From: an uncultured Paracoccaceae bacterium
GTDB lineage: Bacteria; Pseudomonadota; Alphaproteobacteria; Rhodobacterales; Rhodobacteraceae
DNA: 64,000 nucleotides
Direction of reading: 5' to 3'
Assembly: GCA_913060475.1 (NCBI GenBank)
Contig: CAJXSD010000004.1
Coordinates: forward strand, 62,001-126,000
Both the position numbers and the translations under genes were made by a program. Below, in pieces: positions 37,264-46,667 of the stretch; position 1 is the stretch's first letter; each line of letters opens with the position of its first letter. Under the pieces are notes generated by a model. The model ran no database searches. It was not told where the DNA came from and saw only the letters and a program-made list of their open reading frames with translations.

Positions 37264-37632
37264 ATGACCACACGCATCCTCTACAACGCTGACTGTCCGA
37301 TTTGTAATGCGGAAATCTGTCATTACCAACGCTATGCCGCCGCGCGGGGTATTCCCTTTGGCTTTGACGATCTGAACACCGTTGATCCCGCCCCCTATGG
37401 CGTGACGGCGGATCAGGCGGCGCGGCGGTTGCATGTGTTGCATGACGGCCAAGTGATTGCAGGGGTGGATGCCTTTGTCGTGATTTGGCGGATGATGCCG
37501 CGGTATCGGCCCTTGGCTTGGGTGGTGTCGCGGCCCCTGATACTGCCCCTGTCGCGGATGATTTATGATCGGGTCTTGGCGCCAATCCTGTACCGCATGC
37601 ATCTGCGCCGACAGGCCAAGGCCACGGGTTAG
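37264..37632 (+). CDS. Thiol-disulfide oxidoreductase DCC family protein (DUF393)
   Basis: A 122-aa protein. The start at 37264 (MTTRILYNADCPICN) brings the DxxCPxC motif of the family (DCPIC, around residues 10-14) close to the N-terminus. The redox CxxC is followed by the HVLHDGQVIAGVDAFVVIWR core. The family is thought to be thioredoxin-like, but its substrate is unknown. It is convergent with the FAD oxidase with a 4-base overlap. Confidence 0.9.
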   Translation: MTTRILYNADCPICNAEICHYQRYAAARGIPFGFDDLNTVDPAPYGVTADQAARRLHVLHDGQVIAGVDAFVVIWRMMPRYRPLAWVVSRPLILPLSRMIYDRVLAPILYRMHLRRQAKATG

Positions 37633-39038
37633 TCGCCTGAAAAAATCACACCCGGATTCAGGATCCCATTCGGGTCCAGCGCCGATTTTATCGCCCGCAT
37701 CATGGTCAGTTTGGTCGGGTTCGCATAGCGTTCCAGATCGGCGGTTTTCAGTCGGCCAACCCCATGTTCGGCGCTGAACGATCCATCGTATTGCATCACC
37801 AGATCATGAACAACGCCCTGAACGGCGGCGGCGATGTTGGCAAAGTCGGCTTTGTCCCGGCCCTGTGGCGGAAAGACGTTGTAATGCAAATTGCCATCCC
37901 CCAAATGGCCAAAGCAATTGATCCGGAACTGACCCAATTTCGCGATATGGTCGGGCGCTGTTTCGATGAATTCGGGCACTGCGGAAATGGGCAGGGAAAT
38001 ATCATGGCTGCTGATGGATCCGATCAAACGGTTGGCCGTCGGGATCGTTTCGCGCAAATTCCACAGGCTGGTGCGCTGTGATTGCGAACTGGCGATAATC
38101 CCGTCTTGGACCAACCCGTGGTCATGGGCCCGTTCAAACAGGGTTGTCAGGGCCGCATCGGCATCTGCACCCAGCCCAAATTCGACCAAAACCATCCAGT
38201 CAGGACAGGGATCCATCGGTATGGGAAATTCGGGCAGGGTTTCGCCCAAAAACGTGACACCCATGCGCGATATCAACTCAAAGGCGCTGACACCCTCGCC
38301 TGCGATATCGCGCGCCAATGCCAACAGATCAACAGCGGCCTTGGGACCAATCACCGCCAATAATGCGGTTCCAATACTGGCCGGTTGCGGGAATAATTTC
38401 AGCGCAGCGGCGGTGATGATGCCCAGCGTGCCTTCGGACCCGATCAGCAGGTTGCGCAGATCATAGCCTGTGTTGTCTTTGCGCAGGCGGGTCAAACCAT
38501 CATAGACGGATCCATCGGCCAACACCGCCTGAACGCCCAAGCACAGATCCCGCGCATTGCCATAGCGCAGCACATTGACCCCGCCTGCATTGGTCGCCAG
38601 ATTGCCACCGATTTGCGCGGACCCTTGGGATGCCACTGACAACGGGAATATCCGGTTATGATCCGCAGCGGCGGTCTGGATCGTTTCCAAAATCGCGCCT
38701 GCCTGTACCACCATAACATTTTCTGATGGGAACACTTGGGTGATTTGGTTCATACGCTCCAGCGACACCAATACCGGCATGGGCCCCGATTGCATGATTT
38801 GGCCGCCCACCAATCCGGTCCCCCCGCCATAGGGCACGACACCAATGCGGCGCGCGTTACAAAATGCCAAAATTTTCGACAGCTGTTCTACAGATTTCGG
38901 GCGGGCAACGGTTGCGGCTTGGCCCTGCCATTTGCCGCGGGGTTCCTCAAGGTATCTGGGTGTGACCGGGGACAAAATATCGGCGGGCAGCTGTTCGGCC
39001 AAGTCCGAAATAAAACTGGCATCAGCAGCATTCAGCAT
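37629..39038 (-). CDS. FAD-binding oxidoreductase (GlcD / D-2-hydroxyacid dehydrogenase type)
   Basis: Flavoprotein of 469 aa, VAO/PCMH fold. The start at 39038 (MLNAADASFIS) is fixed by a near-perfect AGGAGGTGAT directly upstream; the frame is open further but without content. FAD binding is at VVPYGGGTGLVGGQ and GGNLATNAGGVNVLRYGNARD, with LLIGSEGTLGIIT following. The C-terminal FAD-oxidase domain contains NCFGHLGDGNLHYN and SAEHGVGRLK. Likely substrates are D-lactate, glycolate or D-2-hydroxyglutarate; sequence alone does not decide. Confidence 0.92.
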   Translation of the reverse strand: MLNAADASFISDLAEQLPADILSPVTPRYLEEPRGKWQGQAATVARPKSVEQLSKILAFCNARRIGVVPYGGGTGLVGGQIMQSGPMPVLVSLERMNQITQVFPSENVMVVQAGAILETIQTAAADHNRIFPLSVASQGSAQIGGNLATNAGGVNVLRYGNARDLCLGVQAVLADGSVYDGLTRLRKDNTGYDLRNLLIGSEGTLGIITAAALKLFPQPASIGTALLAVIGPKAAVDLLALARDIAGEGVSAFELISRMGVTFLGETLPEFPIPMDPCPDWMVLVEFGLGADADAALTTLFERAHDHGLVQDGIIASSQSQRTSLWNLRETIPTANRLIGSISSHDISLPISAVPEFIETAPDHIAKLGQFRINCFGHLGDGNLHYNVFPPQGRDKADFANIAAAVQGVVHDLVMQYDGSFSAEHGVGRLKTADLERYANPTKLTMMRAIKSALDPNGILNPGVIFSGD

Positions 39039-39046
39039 ATCACCTC

Positions 39047-39637
39047 CTAGGCCAATCCCACGTTTGTTTTGCCGCGCCGGTCCGCGCGTAGGCAGGAATA
39101 TAGCACATGCGTGCGCCAACGACCATTGATTTGCAGATAGGCTTGGGCCACGCCTTCGTATTTGAACCCACATTTTTCCAATGCCCCACGGGATGGGACG
39201 TTATCGGGCAGACAGGCGGATTCAATGCGGCTGAGGTCCAATTTAACAAAGGCATAATGGACCAGGGCCAAAATGGCCTCGCTCATATATCCTTCGCGGG
39301 CGAATTGCTGGCCAATCCAATACCCCATGGTGGCCGTTTGCGCAGGCCCACGGCGGATTGGATCCAGGGTGATGGCCCCCATCAACTGTTGATCGCTGCG
39401 GCGTACCAGAAACAGCGGCATCGCTGTGCCTTCGTTGACAGAACGTTGCGACCAATAAACACGATTGGCAAAAGATTTGCGTGACAGATGATCCGGCGCC
39501 CATGTGGGTTCCCACGGTGTCAGAAAATCCTGACTGGCGTATCGCAATGCAGACCATGCGCGGAAATCGGCGTGGTGCGGCAGCCTGAGGATCAGGCGGT
39601 CCGTATCAATCTGTACCTTTTTCTTGAACAGAAACAT
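39047..39637 (-). CDS. GNAT family N-acetyltransferase (RimJ/RimL type)
   Basis: A 196-aa acetyltransferase resembling ribosomal-protein alanine acetyltransferases. It has DTDRLILRLPHHADFRAW at the start, the MGYWIGQQFAREGYMSEA acetyl-CoA segment, and the late RIESACLPDNVPSRGALEKCGF block. The ATG directly abuts the stop of the M16 peptidase gene, so the two are probably co-transcribed. The target protein is unknown. Confidence 0.92.
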   Translation of the reverse strand: MFLFKKKVQIDTDRLILRLPHHADFRAWSALRYASQDFLTPWEPTWAPDHLSRKSFANRVYWSQRSVNEGTAMPLFLVRRSDQQLMGAITLDPIRRGPAQTATMGYWIGQQFAREGYMSEAILALVHYAFVKLDLSRIESACLPDNVPSRGALEKCGFKYEGVAQAYLQINGRWRTHVLYSCLRADRRGKTNVGLA

Positions 39638-40903
39638 CTAGGCCGCCCGTCTGGTTTCCAATTCCTCTAAACTTGGTGCCATCGCAATCGGACCATAAAG
39701 CGCGGTCGTCACCTTGGCCTGGGTCGCGACATGCTGCGCATAGGTGCGCAATTTGTCCAGATCGACCGCGTCAATTCGGTCAACCGTTTCAGACAGGTCC
39801 GGAATTTTACCCCAAATCTGCATCATGCGCGCCAAACGTTCGGCACGGTTTGATGCGCTTTCTAACCCCATCAACAGGCCCGCTTTCATCTGGGCGCGGG
39901 CACGGTCCAATTCGGCCTGCGTCAAATCATCCGCGGCCCGTTTTAATTCATCAATGGTCAAACGGCTTAGGTCCGCCAATTGATCACCAGAGGTCCCCGC
40001 ATAAATCGTGGTCATGCCCGTATCAACATAGGCCCCCGCCTGCGCAAAGATGCTGTAACACAGGCCGCGTTTTTCGCGAATTTCCTGAAACAGACGCGAT
40101 GACATTCCACCACCCAAGGCAATGGCATAGATCTGGGCTGTGTAAATTGCATCATCACGATAACTTGGGCTTTCAAAGCCCAAGGTAAAATGTGCCTGCT
40201 CTAGCTGACGCTCTTTGCGAAATTCACCAGATGCAAATTGCGCCTGCATGGGATCCGCTGCGGCGGCCACAGCAGGCAAATCGCCAAAGGCGCGCGTTGC
40301 CAGATCACGCAGTTTGTCATGATCAATTCCACCCGCAGCCGCCAAAACAATACGTCCTGCGCCGTAATGTTGGGCGACAAAATTTTCCAAATCACTGCGG
40401 CCAAAGCGTTTGATATTGGCATCCGGCCCAAGAATTGATCGACCAATGGATTGATCGGGATAGGCCGTTTCCTGTAGCCAGTCGAAAATGATATCGTCAG
40501 GTGTGTCAAATGTCTGGCCGATTTCTTGCAAAATCACCCCACGCTCGACCTCGATTTCGCGGGGATCAAACACGGAATTGCGTAATATATCGGACAAAAT
40601 ATCTACCGCCAGCGGGACATCGTCATTCAACACACGCACATAATAGGCCGTGGTTTCACGCGATGTATAGGCATTGATATAGCCGCCCACATCCTCGATC
40701 TGTTCGGCAATTTGCATAGCGGATCGGTTTTTCGTGCCTTTGAACGCCATATGTTCCAAGAAATGGGCGATCCCGTTTTGGTCCGCCGTTTCGTCACGCC
40801 CGCCGGCCGCCACCCAGACACCGATAGAGGCCGACTGCAATCCGGGCATATGTTCGGTCACAATGTTCAGACCATTGGCCAAAGTATGATGTTGTATGCT
40901 CAC
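39638..40903 (-). CDS. M16 family metallopeptidase (processing-peptidase type)
   Basis: Zinc peptidase of 421 aa. The inverted HxxEH motif is in GIAHFLEHMAFKGT (about residues 44-57), and the downstream glutamate region is ERGVILQEIG. The sequence resembles mitochondrial processing peptidase beta. It is the conserved neighbour of thrC in alphaproteobacteria. It starts 3 bases after the thrC stop. The physiological substrate is unknown. Confidence 0.95.
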   Translation of the reverse strand: MSIQHHTLANGLNIVTEHMPGLQSASIGVWVAAGGRDETADQNGIAHFLEHMAFKGTKNRSAMQIAEQIEDVGGYINAYTSRETTAYYVRVLNDDVPLAVDILSDILRNSVFDPREIEVERGVILQEIGQTFDTPDDIIFDWLQETAYPDQSIGRSILGPDANIKRFGRSDLENFVAQHYGAGRIVLAAAGGIDHDKLRDLATRAFGDLPAVAAAADPMQAQFASGEFRKERQLEQAHFTLGFESPSYRDDAIYTAQIYAIALGGGMSSRLFQEIREKRGLCYSIFAQAGAYVDTGMTTIYAGTSGDQLADLSRLTIDELKRAADDLTQAELDRARAQMKAGLLMGLESASNRAERLARMMQIWGKIPDLSETVDRIDAVDLDKLRTYAQHVATQAKVTTALYGPIAMAPSLEELETRRAA

Positions 40904-40906
40904 GCT

Positions 40907-42292
40907 TTAGATCCGTTCTTTCACGATAGCTTTTAACGCCTCTAGGTCGTTGGCCACGCGGGTGACGCGTTCATCGCGGTCATAGAGATCCGCCATCCGT
41001 GCAGGCAACGGTGGACGCACGCCCGTGGCGCGTTCGACCGCGTCAGGGAATTTGGCCGGATGGGCCGTGGCCAGGGTGATCATGGGCGTATTTACATCGC
41101 GTTGTTGATCCGCCACACGCACCCCAATCGCGGAATGGGGGCACAGCAATTCCGCGCGGCTGGCAAAGGACGCGGTGATTTCAGCCAGCGTTTCATCCTC
41201 GGACACGCGACCGCTGTCGAAATGATCCCGAAGCCGGTCCAAAATACCCTGGGACAGGTCAAAACCGCCCTGGGTTTTCAGGTGTTCCATCAATTGAACA
41301 ACCGACGCGCCATCGCGATCATAGGCATCAAACAAAGCCCGTTCGAAATTTGAACTGACCTGAATATCCATCGACGGGCTGATCGATGGTGACACATCGC
41401 CGGTCTGATAGGCCCCTGTTGTCAAACAGCGGTGCAAAATATCGTTTTGGTTGGTGGCCACGACCAGACGATCAATCGGCAACCCCATTTGTTTGGCAAT
41501 GTAGCCTGCAAAAATATCACCAAAGTTTCCGGTCGGCACGGTAAAGCTGACCTTGCGCTGCGGCGCGCCCAGCTGAACAGCGGATGAAAAATAATAAACC
41601 ACCTGCGCCAGAACGCGTGCCCAGTTGATCGAATTTACACCCGCCAATTTGACACCATCGCGGAATTCGAAATCATTGAACATGTCTTTCAGACGCGCTT
41701 GGCAGTCGTCGAAATGCCCATCCACGGCCAAGGCATGCACGTTGGATTCGGATGGCGTCGTCATCTGCCTGCGCTGGACCTCGGACACGCGGCCATGGGG
41801 GAACATGACGAACACATCCACCGCATCCAGCCCGCGAAATGCCTCCATCGCGGCGGACCCTGTGTCACCGCTGGTCGCGGTGACAATGGTAATACGTTCG
41901 CCCAGACGTGTCAGGACCACTTGGAACAATTGGCCGATTAACTGCATTGCGAAATCTTTGAATGCCAAAGTTGGTCCGTGGAACAGTTCCAACAGGAAAT
42001 GGTTGTTATCCAACTGCACCAAGGGCGCGCGTGCGGAATGGCCGAAATTAGCATAGGCCTTGGTGATGATGTCGCCAAACTCGGCATCGGTAAAGGTATC
42101 GCCTACGAATGGGCGCATCACACGAAACGCAATCTCTTCATAACTCAGGCCCGCCAGTGCCGCGATATCGGCGTGGGACATTTGCGGAATGGACTGCGGC
42201 ACATATAGCCCGCCATCCCGCGCAAGACCGGTGCGCATTGCATCTTGGAACGGTAAAACCGGGGCTGTGCCGCGGGTCGAAACATACATCAT
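40907..42292 (-). CDS. thrC: Threonine synthase
   Basis: PLP enzyme converting O-phospho-L-homoserine to L-threonine, 461 aa (long, type II form). The Schiff-base lysine is in PTLAFKDFAMQ, the phosphate-binding ATSGDTGSAA follows, and later VPTGNFGDIFAGYIAKQMG. The start MMYVSTRGTAP has two ATGs and overlaps the SURF1 stop by 4 bases. It belongs to the conserved cox-SURF1-thrC-M16 order. Confidence 0.97.
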   Translation of the reverse strand: MMYVSTRGTAPVLPFQDAMRTGLARDGGLYVPQSIPQMSHADIAALAGLSYEEIAFRVMRPFVGDTFTDAEFGDIITKAYANFGHSARAPLVQLDNNHFLLELFHGPTLAFKDFAMQLIGQLFQVVLTRLGERITIVTATSGDTGSAAMEAFRGLDAVDVFVMFPHGRVSEVQRRQMTTPSESNVHALAVDGHFDDCQARLKDMFNDFEFRDGVKLAGVNSINWARVLAQVVYYFSSAVQLGAPQRKVSFTVPTGNFGDIFAGYIAKQMGLPIDRLVVATNQNDILHRCLTTGAYQTGDVSPSISPSMDIQVSSNFERALFDAYDRDGASVVQLMEHLKTQGGFDLSQGILDRLRDHFDSGRVSEDETLAEITASFASRAELLCPHSAIGVRVADQQRDVNTPMITLATAHPAKFPDAVERATGVRPPLPARMADLYDRDERVTRVANDLEALKAIVKERI

Positions 42293-42966
42293 TTTTCAGA
42301 TACCTTTTGTCGGGTGCGCCAGAAAAACAGGGCGCTCATCGCGGCCCAAACCGCGGCTAAGGAAAACCATGTAATGGCATAGTTCAAGTGATCATTTGGA
42401 ATCCCCGCCGTATCGACGGGCAAAGGGGTCAGCCCATCGATGGTCGGGGTCAATTCCTTGGCCACGATTAGGATCGGTTCAGCATTCAGGTGGGCGGCCA
42501 ATTTATCAACATCGCGGGCGAACCACAGGTTGGCCGCCACATCTGGCGCGGGCGTGTAACTGTCGGTTTCTTCGGGCCAATGCAGGTTACCAGTGATCTG
42601 GACTGTCCCCGATAGGCGCAGCTGCACTGCATCATCAATTTTGGTGTACCCCAAATCAACCAAAATACGGCGGTCACCTGTATCCAGAACCGTAATGATT
42701 TTGTGAACAGCGCCGATGTTTTTTAACCCGCCCAAAACCCGCACATAATTCGGGGTCAGGGTGCCGGTCACGTCGATGGCCTGATATTCATCAACCCTGG
42801 GGTCGACAGTGGCCGGCAAGGGGATCGGTGCATCCTGAATACGCGTTTCAATTTCATTCAAAATCGCACGCTTCCACGCCAGCCGGTCCAATTGCCATTT
42901 GCCCAATGACAACAGAATGCCGGTTCCAACAACCGCGACGATGATCAAAAACAAAAGTCGTTTCAC
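42289..42966 (-). CDS. SURF1 family cytochrome oxidase assembly protein
   Basis: Inner-membrane protein helping haem a insertion into the aa3-type oxidase. It has 225 aa from the GTG at 42966 (VKRLLFLIIVAV). A TTG four codons upstream, at the end of the ctaE terminator, is less likely. It has an N-terminal and a C-terminal membrane segment (NYAITWFSLAAVWAAMSALFF) and the family GKWQLDRLAWK and WPEETDSYTP regions. It is followed by thrC. Confidence 0.92.
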   Translation of the reverse strand: MKRLLFLIIVAVVGTGILLSLGKWQLDRLAWKRAILNEIETRIQDAPIPLPATVDPRVDEYQAIDVTGTLTPNYVRVLGGLKNIGAVHKIITVLDTGDRRILVDLGYTKIDDAVQLRLSGTVQITGNLHWPEETDSYTPAPDVAANLWFARDVDKLAAHLNAEPILIVAKELTPTIDGLTPLPVDTAGIPNDHLNYAITWFSLAAVWAAMSALFFWRTRQKVSEK

Positions 42967-42979
42967 AAGGTGCCCCAAT

Positions 42980-43008
42980 GAAAAAGCGCGCGGGATAGCC
43001 CGCGCGCT
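42980..43008 (-). terminator. Rho-independent terminator after ctaE
   Basis: On the minus strand AGCGCGCGGG (43008-42999) pairs with CCCGCGCGCT (42994-42985) around a 4-base loop, and TTTTTC follows. It lies between the ctaE stop and the SURF1 start, so SURF1-thrC must be reached by read-through or by a separate promoter. Confidence 0.88.
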
Positions 43009-43053
43009 GTGTTTATGCGACAGGATGCCGTCAGCATCAAGTCGTAAACCGTG

Positions 43054-43854
43054 TTATTGGCCCCAAACATAGACCGCTGCGAACAGGAACAGCCAGACCA
43101 CGTCAACAAAGTGCCAATACCATGCGGCCGCTTCGAAGCCCAGGTGGCTGTCTGGTGTAAAGTGACCGCGCATTGCACGCAGCATGCAGATGAACAGGAA
43201 AATCGTGCCGACGATCACGTGGAACCCGTGGAACCCGGTCGCCATAAAGAAGTTTGCACCATAGATGTTTCCCGCAAATCCAAAGGCTGCGTGGCTGTAT
43301 TCATACGCCTGGAACGCGGTAAAGATCAGACCCAAGATCACCGCAATCGCCAGACCGTTGATCATGTCTTTGCGGTTGTTTTCATGTGCAATCGCGTGGT
43401 GCGCCCAAGTGGCGGCCGCGCCTGAACACAGCAGGATCAGCGTGTTGATCAGTGGCAGGTGCCATGGGTCAAATGTTTCGATGCCCGCAGGCGGGAAAAC
43501 ACCGTCGACGATCGGGCTCATTTCGCCCATTGGGTACATCGCGTGCTTAAAGAAACTCCAGAACCATGCCGCAAAGAACATGACTTCGGACATGATAAAC
43601 AGGATAAAACCGTAGCGCAGACCAATCAGAACCACAGGTGTATGATCGCCCGCTTGGTTTTCTTTGACTGTATCAGCCCACCAGCCAAACATAACGTACA
43701 ATACGCCAACAAAACCGATCAAACCCAACCAGGGTCCACCATCGTGGAAAAACAATACTGCGCCAAACAGCATCAAAAATGCTGCAACAGACGCCAAGAG
43801 CGGCCACAAAGACGGGGCCAAAATGTGATAGTCGTGATTTTTAACGTGTGCCAT
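43054..43854 (-). CDS. ctaE: Cytochrome c oxidase subunit III
   Basis: Integral membrane subunit of the aa3-type terminal oxidase, 266 aa with seven hydrophobic segments. It begins [18 protein letters not shown]. The family blocks [39 protein letters not shown] and [16 protein letters not shown] are present. Subunit I (ctaD) is not in the window, as is common where it is encoded elsewhere. It follows ctaG by 20 bases. Confidence 0.97.
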   Translation of the reverse strand: MAHVKNHDYHILAPSLWPLLASVAAFLMLFGAVLFFHDGGPWLGLIGFVGVLYVMFGWWADTVKENQAGDHTPVVLIGLRYGFILFIMSEVMFFAAWFWSFFKHAMYPMGEMSPIVDGVFPPAGIETFDPWHLPLINTLILLCSGAAATWAHHAIAHENNRKDMINGLAIAVILGLIFTAFQAYEYSHAAFGFAGNIYGANFFMATGFHGFHVIVGTIFLFICMLRAMRGHFTPDSHLGFEAAAWYWHFVDVVWLFLFAAVYVWGQ

Positions 43855-43874
43855 AGTTTTCCCTCATTGGAGGC

Positions 43875-44450
43875 TTAGTTTAAGGTTGTTTTATCGTCCT
43901 GCGCAACATCCGCTTGTGCGGTTTCCTGCGGCAGGTCGGTTTCATAGAATGTATAGGACAGTGTAATGACCTTGGTGTATTTTGCATCGCGGTCATCCAC
44001 AATTTCGGGATCGACAAAGAACGTCACAGGCATTTCGACCCGTTCACCGGGTTGCAATACCTGCTGTTCAAAACAGAAACAATCAATTTTCGTGAAAAAA
44101 TTGCCTGCTTCATAGGGGGTGACGTTATAGGACGCTGTTCCTGCAACCGGGCGGCTGGTGGGATTATACGCCTCATAAAATACCATTCCGGTTTCGCCGA
44201 TTCGCATTTCGACCTGACGTTCCATAGGTTTGAATTCCCATGGCATGTCACGGTCTAATGATGCGTCAAATCTGATCTTGATGGTTTTGTCCAAAATCAC
44301 ATCAGACCCCGTTTGCGCGGTGTTGGTTACGCCGCCAAACCCTGTGACACGACAAAACCAATCATATAGGGGCACAGACGCCCATGCCAGCGCGCCCATA
44401 AAGACGACCAAGCTGACTGTTTGCAGAACTGTTTTGCGTTTATTATCCAT
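43875..44450 (-). CDS. ctaG: Cytochrome c oxidase assembly protein CtaG (Cox11 type)
   Basis: Delivers copper to the CuB site of subunit I. It has 191 aa from the ATG at 44450, which overlaps the small upstream ORF's stop by one base (TGATG). It shows one N-terminal membrane segment (TVSLVVFMGALAWASVPLYDWFC), then a periplasmic beta domain with the copper-binding Cys-x-Cys in KIDCFCFEQQ. The C-terminal VDPEIVDDRDAKYTKVITLSYTF part is typical. Confidence 0.96.
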   Translation of the reverse strand: MDNKRKTVLQTVSLVVFMGALAWASVPLYDWFCRVTGFGGVTNTAQTGSDVILDKTIKIRFDASLDRDMPWEFKPMERQVEMRIGETGMVFYEAYNPTSRPVAGTASYNVTPYEAGNFFTKIDCFCFEQQVLQPGERVEMPVTFFVDPEIVDDRDAKYTKVITLSYTFYETDLPQETAQADVAQDDKTTLN

Positions 44451-44614
44451 CACTGACCCGTTGTTCCAGTTATTGCAGCAGACACGTTTCCGCCTGTCAC
44501 TTTGACAACAGTTAACCCGAAAACGATCGCGACAAAAGCAATCAGCACCAATCCCAACCCAATATTGCGGCCAGACCGGCGGTTATGCAATTCGTGTGGT
44601 TTATGAATACTCAT
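44450..44614 (-). CDS. Small single-TM protein between ctaB and ctaG (CoxF-like)
   Basis: A 54-aa ORF with start [13 protein letters not shown], a single hydrophobic segment ([20 protein letters not shown]), then VKVTGG and a short polar tail. Its start overlaps the ctaB stop (ATGA) and its stop overlaps the ctaG start. This tight packing, and the known presence of a small membrane ORF at this position in alphaproteobacterial cox clusters, support a real gene. The role is probably in oxidase assembly and is inferred. Confidence 0.8.
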   Translation of the reverse strand: MSIHKPHELHNRRSGRNIGLGLVLIAFVAIVFGLTVVKVTGGNVSAAITGTTGQ

Positions 44615-45549
44615 GCCAAAACCCCAAAGTAGCGGTCGATAAAGGCCTCAGCCAAAATTGCACCGAAATGCAAAAAGAGATAGGCCAAGGACAATTTGAA
44701 AAACTTGCGTTCGGCCAAGAAATTATCCGTTTCGCTGACCTCTTCGTCACGGCGCCAAATTTTGACCGCACCCCACAGGAACATCGCGTTCAAAACGATT
44801 GCCACGCCCAGATAGACATACCCACCAATCGAGGTAAACCCAGCAGCAATGGCCAAAACGGCCAGAACAACAGTATATCCCAAAATGTGGTTGCGGGTCA
44901 CACGGCGACCGTGGGTTACGGTCAGCATCGGCACCTTGGCATTGTCATAATCGTTGCGCATGAACAGGGCCAAGGCCCAGAAATGTGGGGGTGTCCACAT
45001 GAAAATCAGTGCAAACATCAAAACGCTTTCGATGGAAACACCACCGGTGGCAACGGCCCAACCGATCATGGGGGGAAATGCACCTGCCGCACCACCGATC
45101 ACGATATTCTGTGGCGTCCAACGTTTCAGCCACATTGTGTAAATCACAACGTAAAAGAATATGGTAAAGGCCAAGAAGGCGGCAGCGAACCAGTTGGACG
45201 CCAACCCCAGCATCAAGACCGAAATACCAGACAATGCAAAGCCCAATGCCTTGGCTTCGTCCTCAGTCACTTTGCCCGCAGGAATGGGGCGTTTTTGCGT
45301 GCGACGCATCACCCGATCAATGTCTGCGTCATACCACATGTTCAATGCGCCAGATGCCCCACCGCCCAGCGCGATGAACAAAATCGACACAAACCCGACA
45401 AAGGGATGCACCGCAACTGGCGCCGCCAACAGACCAACCCAAGCGGTGAATACAACCAACGTCATCACACGTGGTTTCAACAACGCGAAATAATCGCCGA
45501 ATTCGGCGTCTGATGTTGTTGGGATATTCTGATAGCTTGTATCGCTCAT
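44611..45549 (-). CDS. ctaB: Protohaem IX farnesyltransferase (haem O synthase)
   Basis: UbiA-type membrane prenyltransferase making haem O for haem-copper oxidases. It has 312 aa from the ATG at 45549 ([12 protein letters not shown]); an in-frame start at 45585 is less likely. The Mg-prenyl-diphosphate motif is [21 protein letters not shown], and the second loop is [17 protein letters not shown]. It has about nine membrane segments. It lies between ctaC and the small CoxF-like ORF. Confidence 0.96.
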   Translation of the reverse strand: MSDTSYQNIPTTSDAEFGDYFALLKPRVMTLVVFTAWVGLLAAPVAVHPFVGFVSILFIALGGGASGALNMWYDADIDRVMRRTQKRPIPAGKVTEDEAKALGFALSGISVLMLGLASNWFAAAFLAFTIFFYVVIYTMWLKRWTPQNIVIGGAAGAFPPMIGWAVATGGVSIESVLMFALIFMWTPPHFWALALFMRNDYDNAKVPMLTVTHGRRVTRNHILGYTVVLAVLAIAAGFTSIGGYVYLGVAIVLNAMFLWGAVKIWRRDEEVSETDNFLAERKFFKLSLAYLFLHFGAILAEAFIDRYFGVLA

Positions 45550-45606
45550 GCGCGTGACCCATGGTTTAGACACGTCCCCAATCATACGTCGGGGACGCGT
45601 GACATC

Positions 45607-46488
45607 TTAGTTCGCAGACGCAACCTGATATGTGGCATCCAAAACAGGCGCTGACGCATATTCTTCTTTTGCGTCTTTCAGCCACTGGTCGTATTCCTCT
45701 TGGCTGACCACTTTGACAGTGATTGGCATGTATGCGTGGTCTTTACCGCACAATTCGGAACACTGGCCGAAATAGATGCCTTCTTTCTCGGCTTTGAACC
45801 ACAATTGACCGATCCGACCTGGTACAGCATCTTGCTTGACGCCAAAGGCGGGAATGGTCCAGCTGTGGATCACGTCAGCACCCGTCACCTGCATTACGAC
45901 AACCTTGTTTACGGGAACAACCACCTGTGTGTCTGTCGCCAACAGGAATTCTTCGCGGGAATAACCGGCATCAATCAGCTGCGCTTCGACTTCTGGGCTC
46001 ATGCGTTTGTCGTCAAATGCGCCAATCATGAAACTGTCGAAACCGAAACCTTCGTCAGTGTATTCATAGCCCCAGTACCACTGATAGCCTGTCACTTTGA
46101 TATTAATTTCGCCCTCTGGGATCTCTTGTTGCTTGAACAAAATCGGCAGCGAATAGGCACCGATAAACAGCAATGTCAAAATTGGAACGACAGTCCACAA
46201 GATTTCAATCGGCGTGTTGTGCGTAAAGGACGCAGGATTTGGATTGGCGCGGCGGTTGTAACGCACCATGACCACAACCAACAATGCTGTCACGAACAAC
46301 ACGATTGCGATAATGATCACGTTGATCATTCCGTCCAACCACTGCAGGTCGCGCGCCAATTCCGTGGCGGCTGGCTGAAACCCCATAGCTTTGTCAGTTG
46401 GTGTACCAATAATTTCACTGCTGTCTTGCGCAAAGGCAGGTACAGCTAGACCGGCGGCCGCAAGGCCTGATAGCATCTTCAGTCGCAT
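45607..46488 (-). CDS. ctaC: Cytochrome c oxidase subunit II
   Basis: CuA-bearing subunit that accepts electrons from cytochrome c in the periplasm. The 293 aa comprise a signal peptide ending AVPAFAQ (residue 21), two membrane helices (residues 55-75 and 95-115), and a cupredoxin domain. The CuA ligands are visible: His208, Cys243, Glu245, Cys247, His251 and Met254 ([12 protein letters not shown]). YQWYWGYEY carries the aromatic electron-entry patch. It is the first gene of the cox cluster, divergent from tldD. Confidence 0.97.
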   Translation of the reverse strand: MRLKMLSGLAAAGLAVPAFAQDSSEIIGTPTDKAMGFQPAATELARDLQWLDGMINVIIIAIVLFVTALLVVVMVRYNRRANPNPASFTHNTPIEILWTVVPILTLLFIGAYSLPILFKQQEIPEGEINIKVTGYQWYWGYEYTDEGFGFDSFMIGAFDDKRMSPEVEAQLIDAGYSREEFLLATDTQVVVPVNKVVVMQVTGADVIHSWTIPAFGVKQDAVPGRIGQLWFKAEKEGIYFGQCSELCGKDHAYMPITVKVVSQEEYDQWLKDAKEEYASAPVLDATYQVASAN

Positions 46489-46667
46489 TTTATACCCTGA
46501 TCGGTTGTTTCCCTGAATGAAAATCCACCCATTGGACGGAATCCCATTGTATTCTGGCGCCTTAAAAACATATTTATGACAAGAGATAAAGAAATAAATG
46601 CCAATGACATCACCTTGAAACCAAGGGCATTATGTCGCGCTAAAAACAGAACAAAGGCCGCAGTCCA

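Noticed and set aside
44596-45513. 305-codon plus-strand frame antisense to ctaB
   Set aside because: It is rich in His, Gln and Asn with no domain, and sits opposite a certain membrane protein gene.
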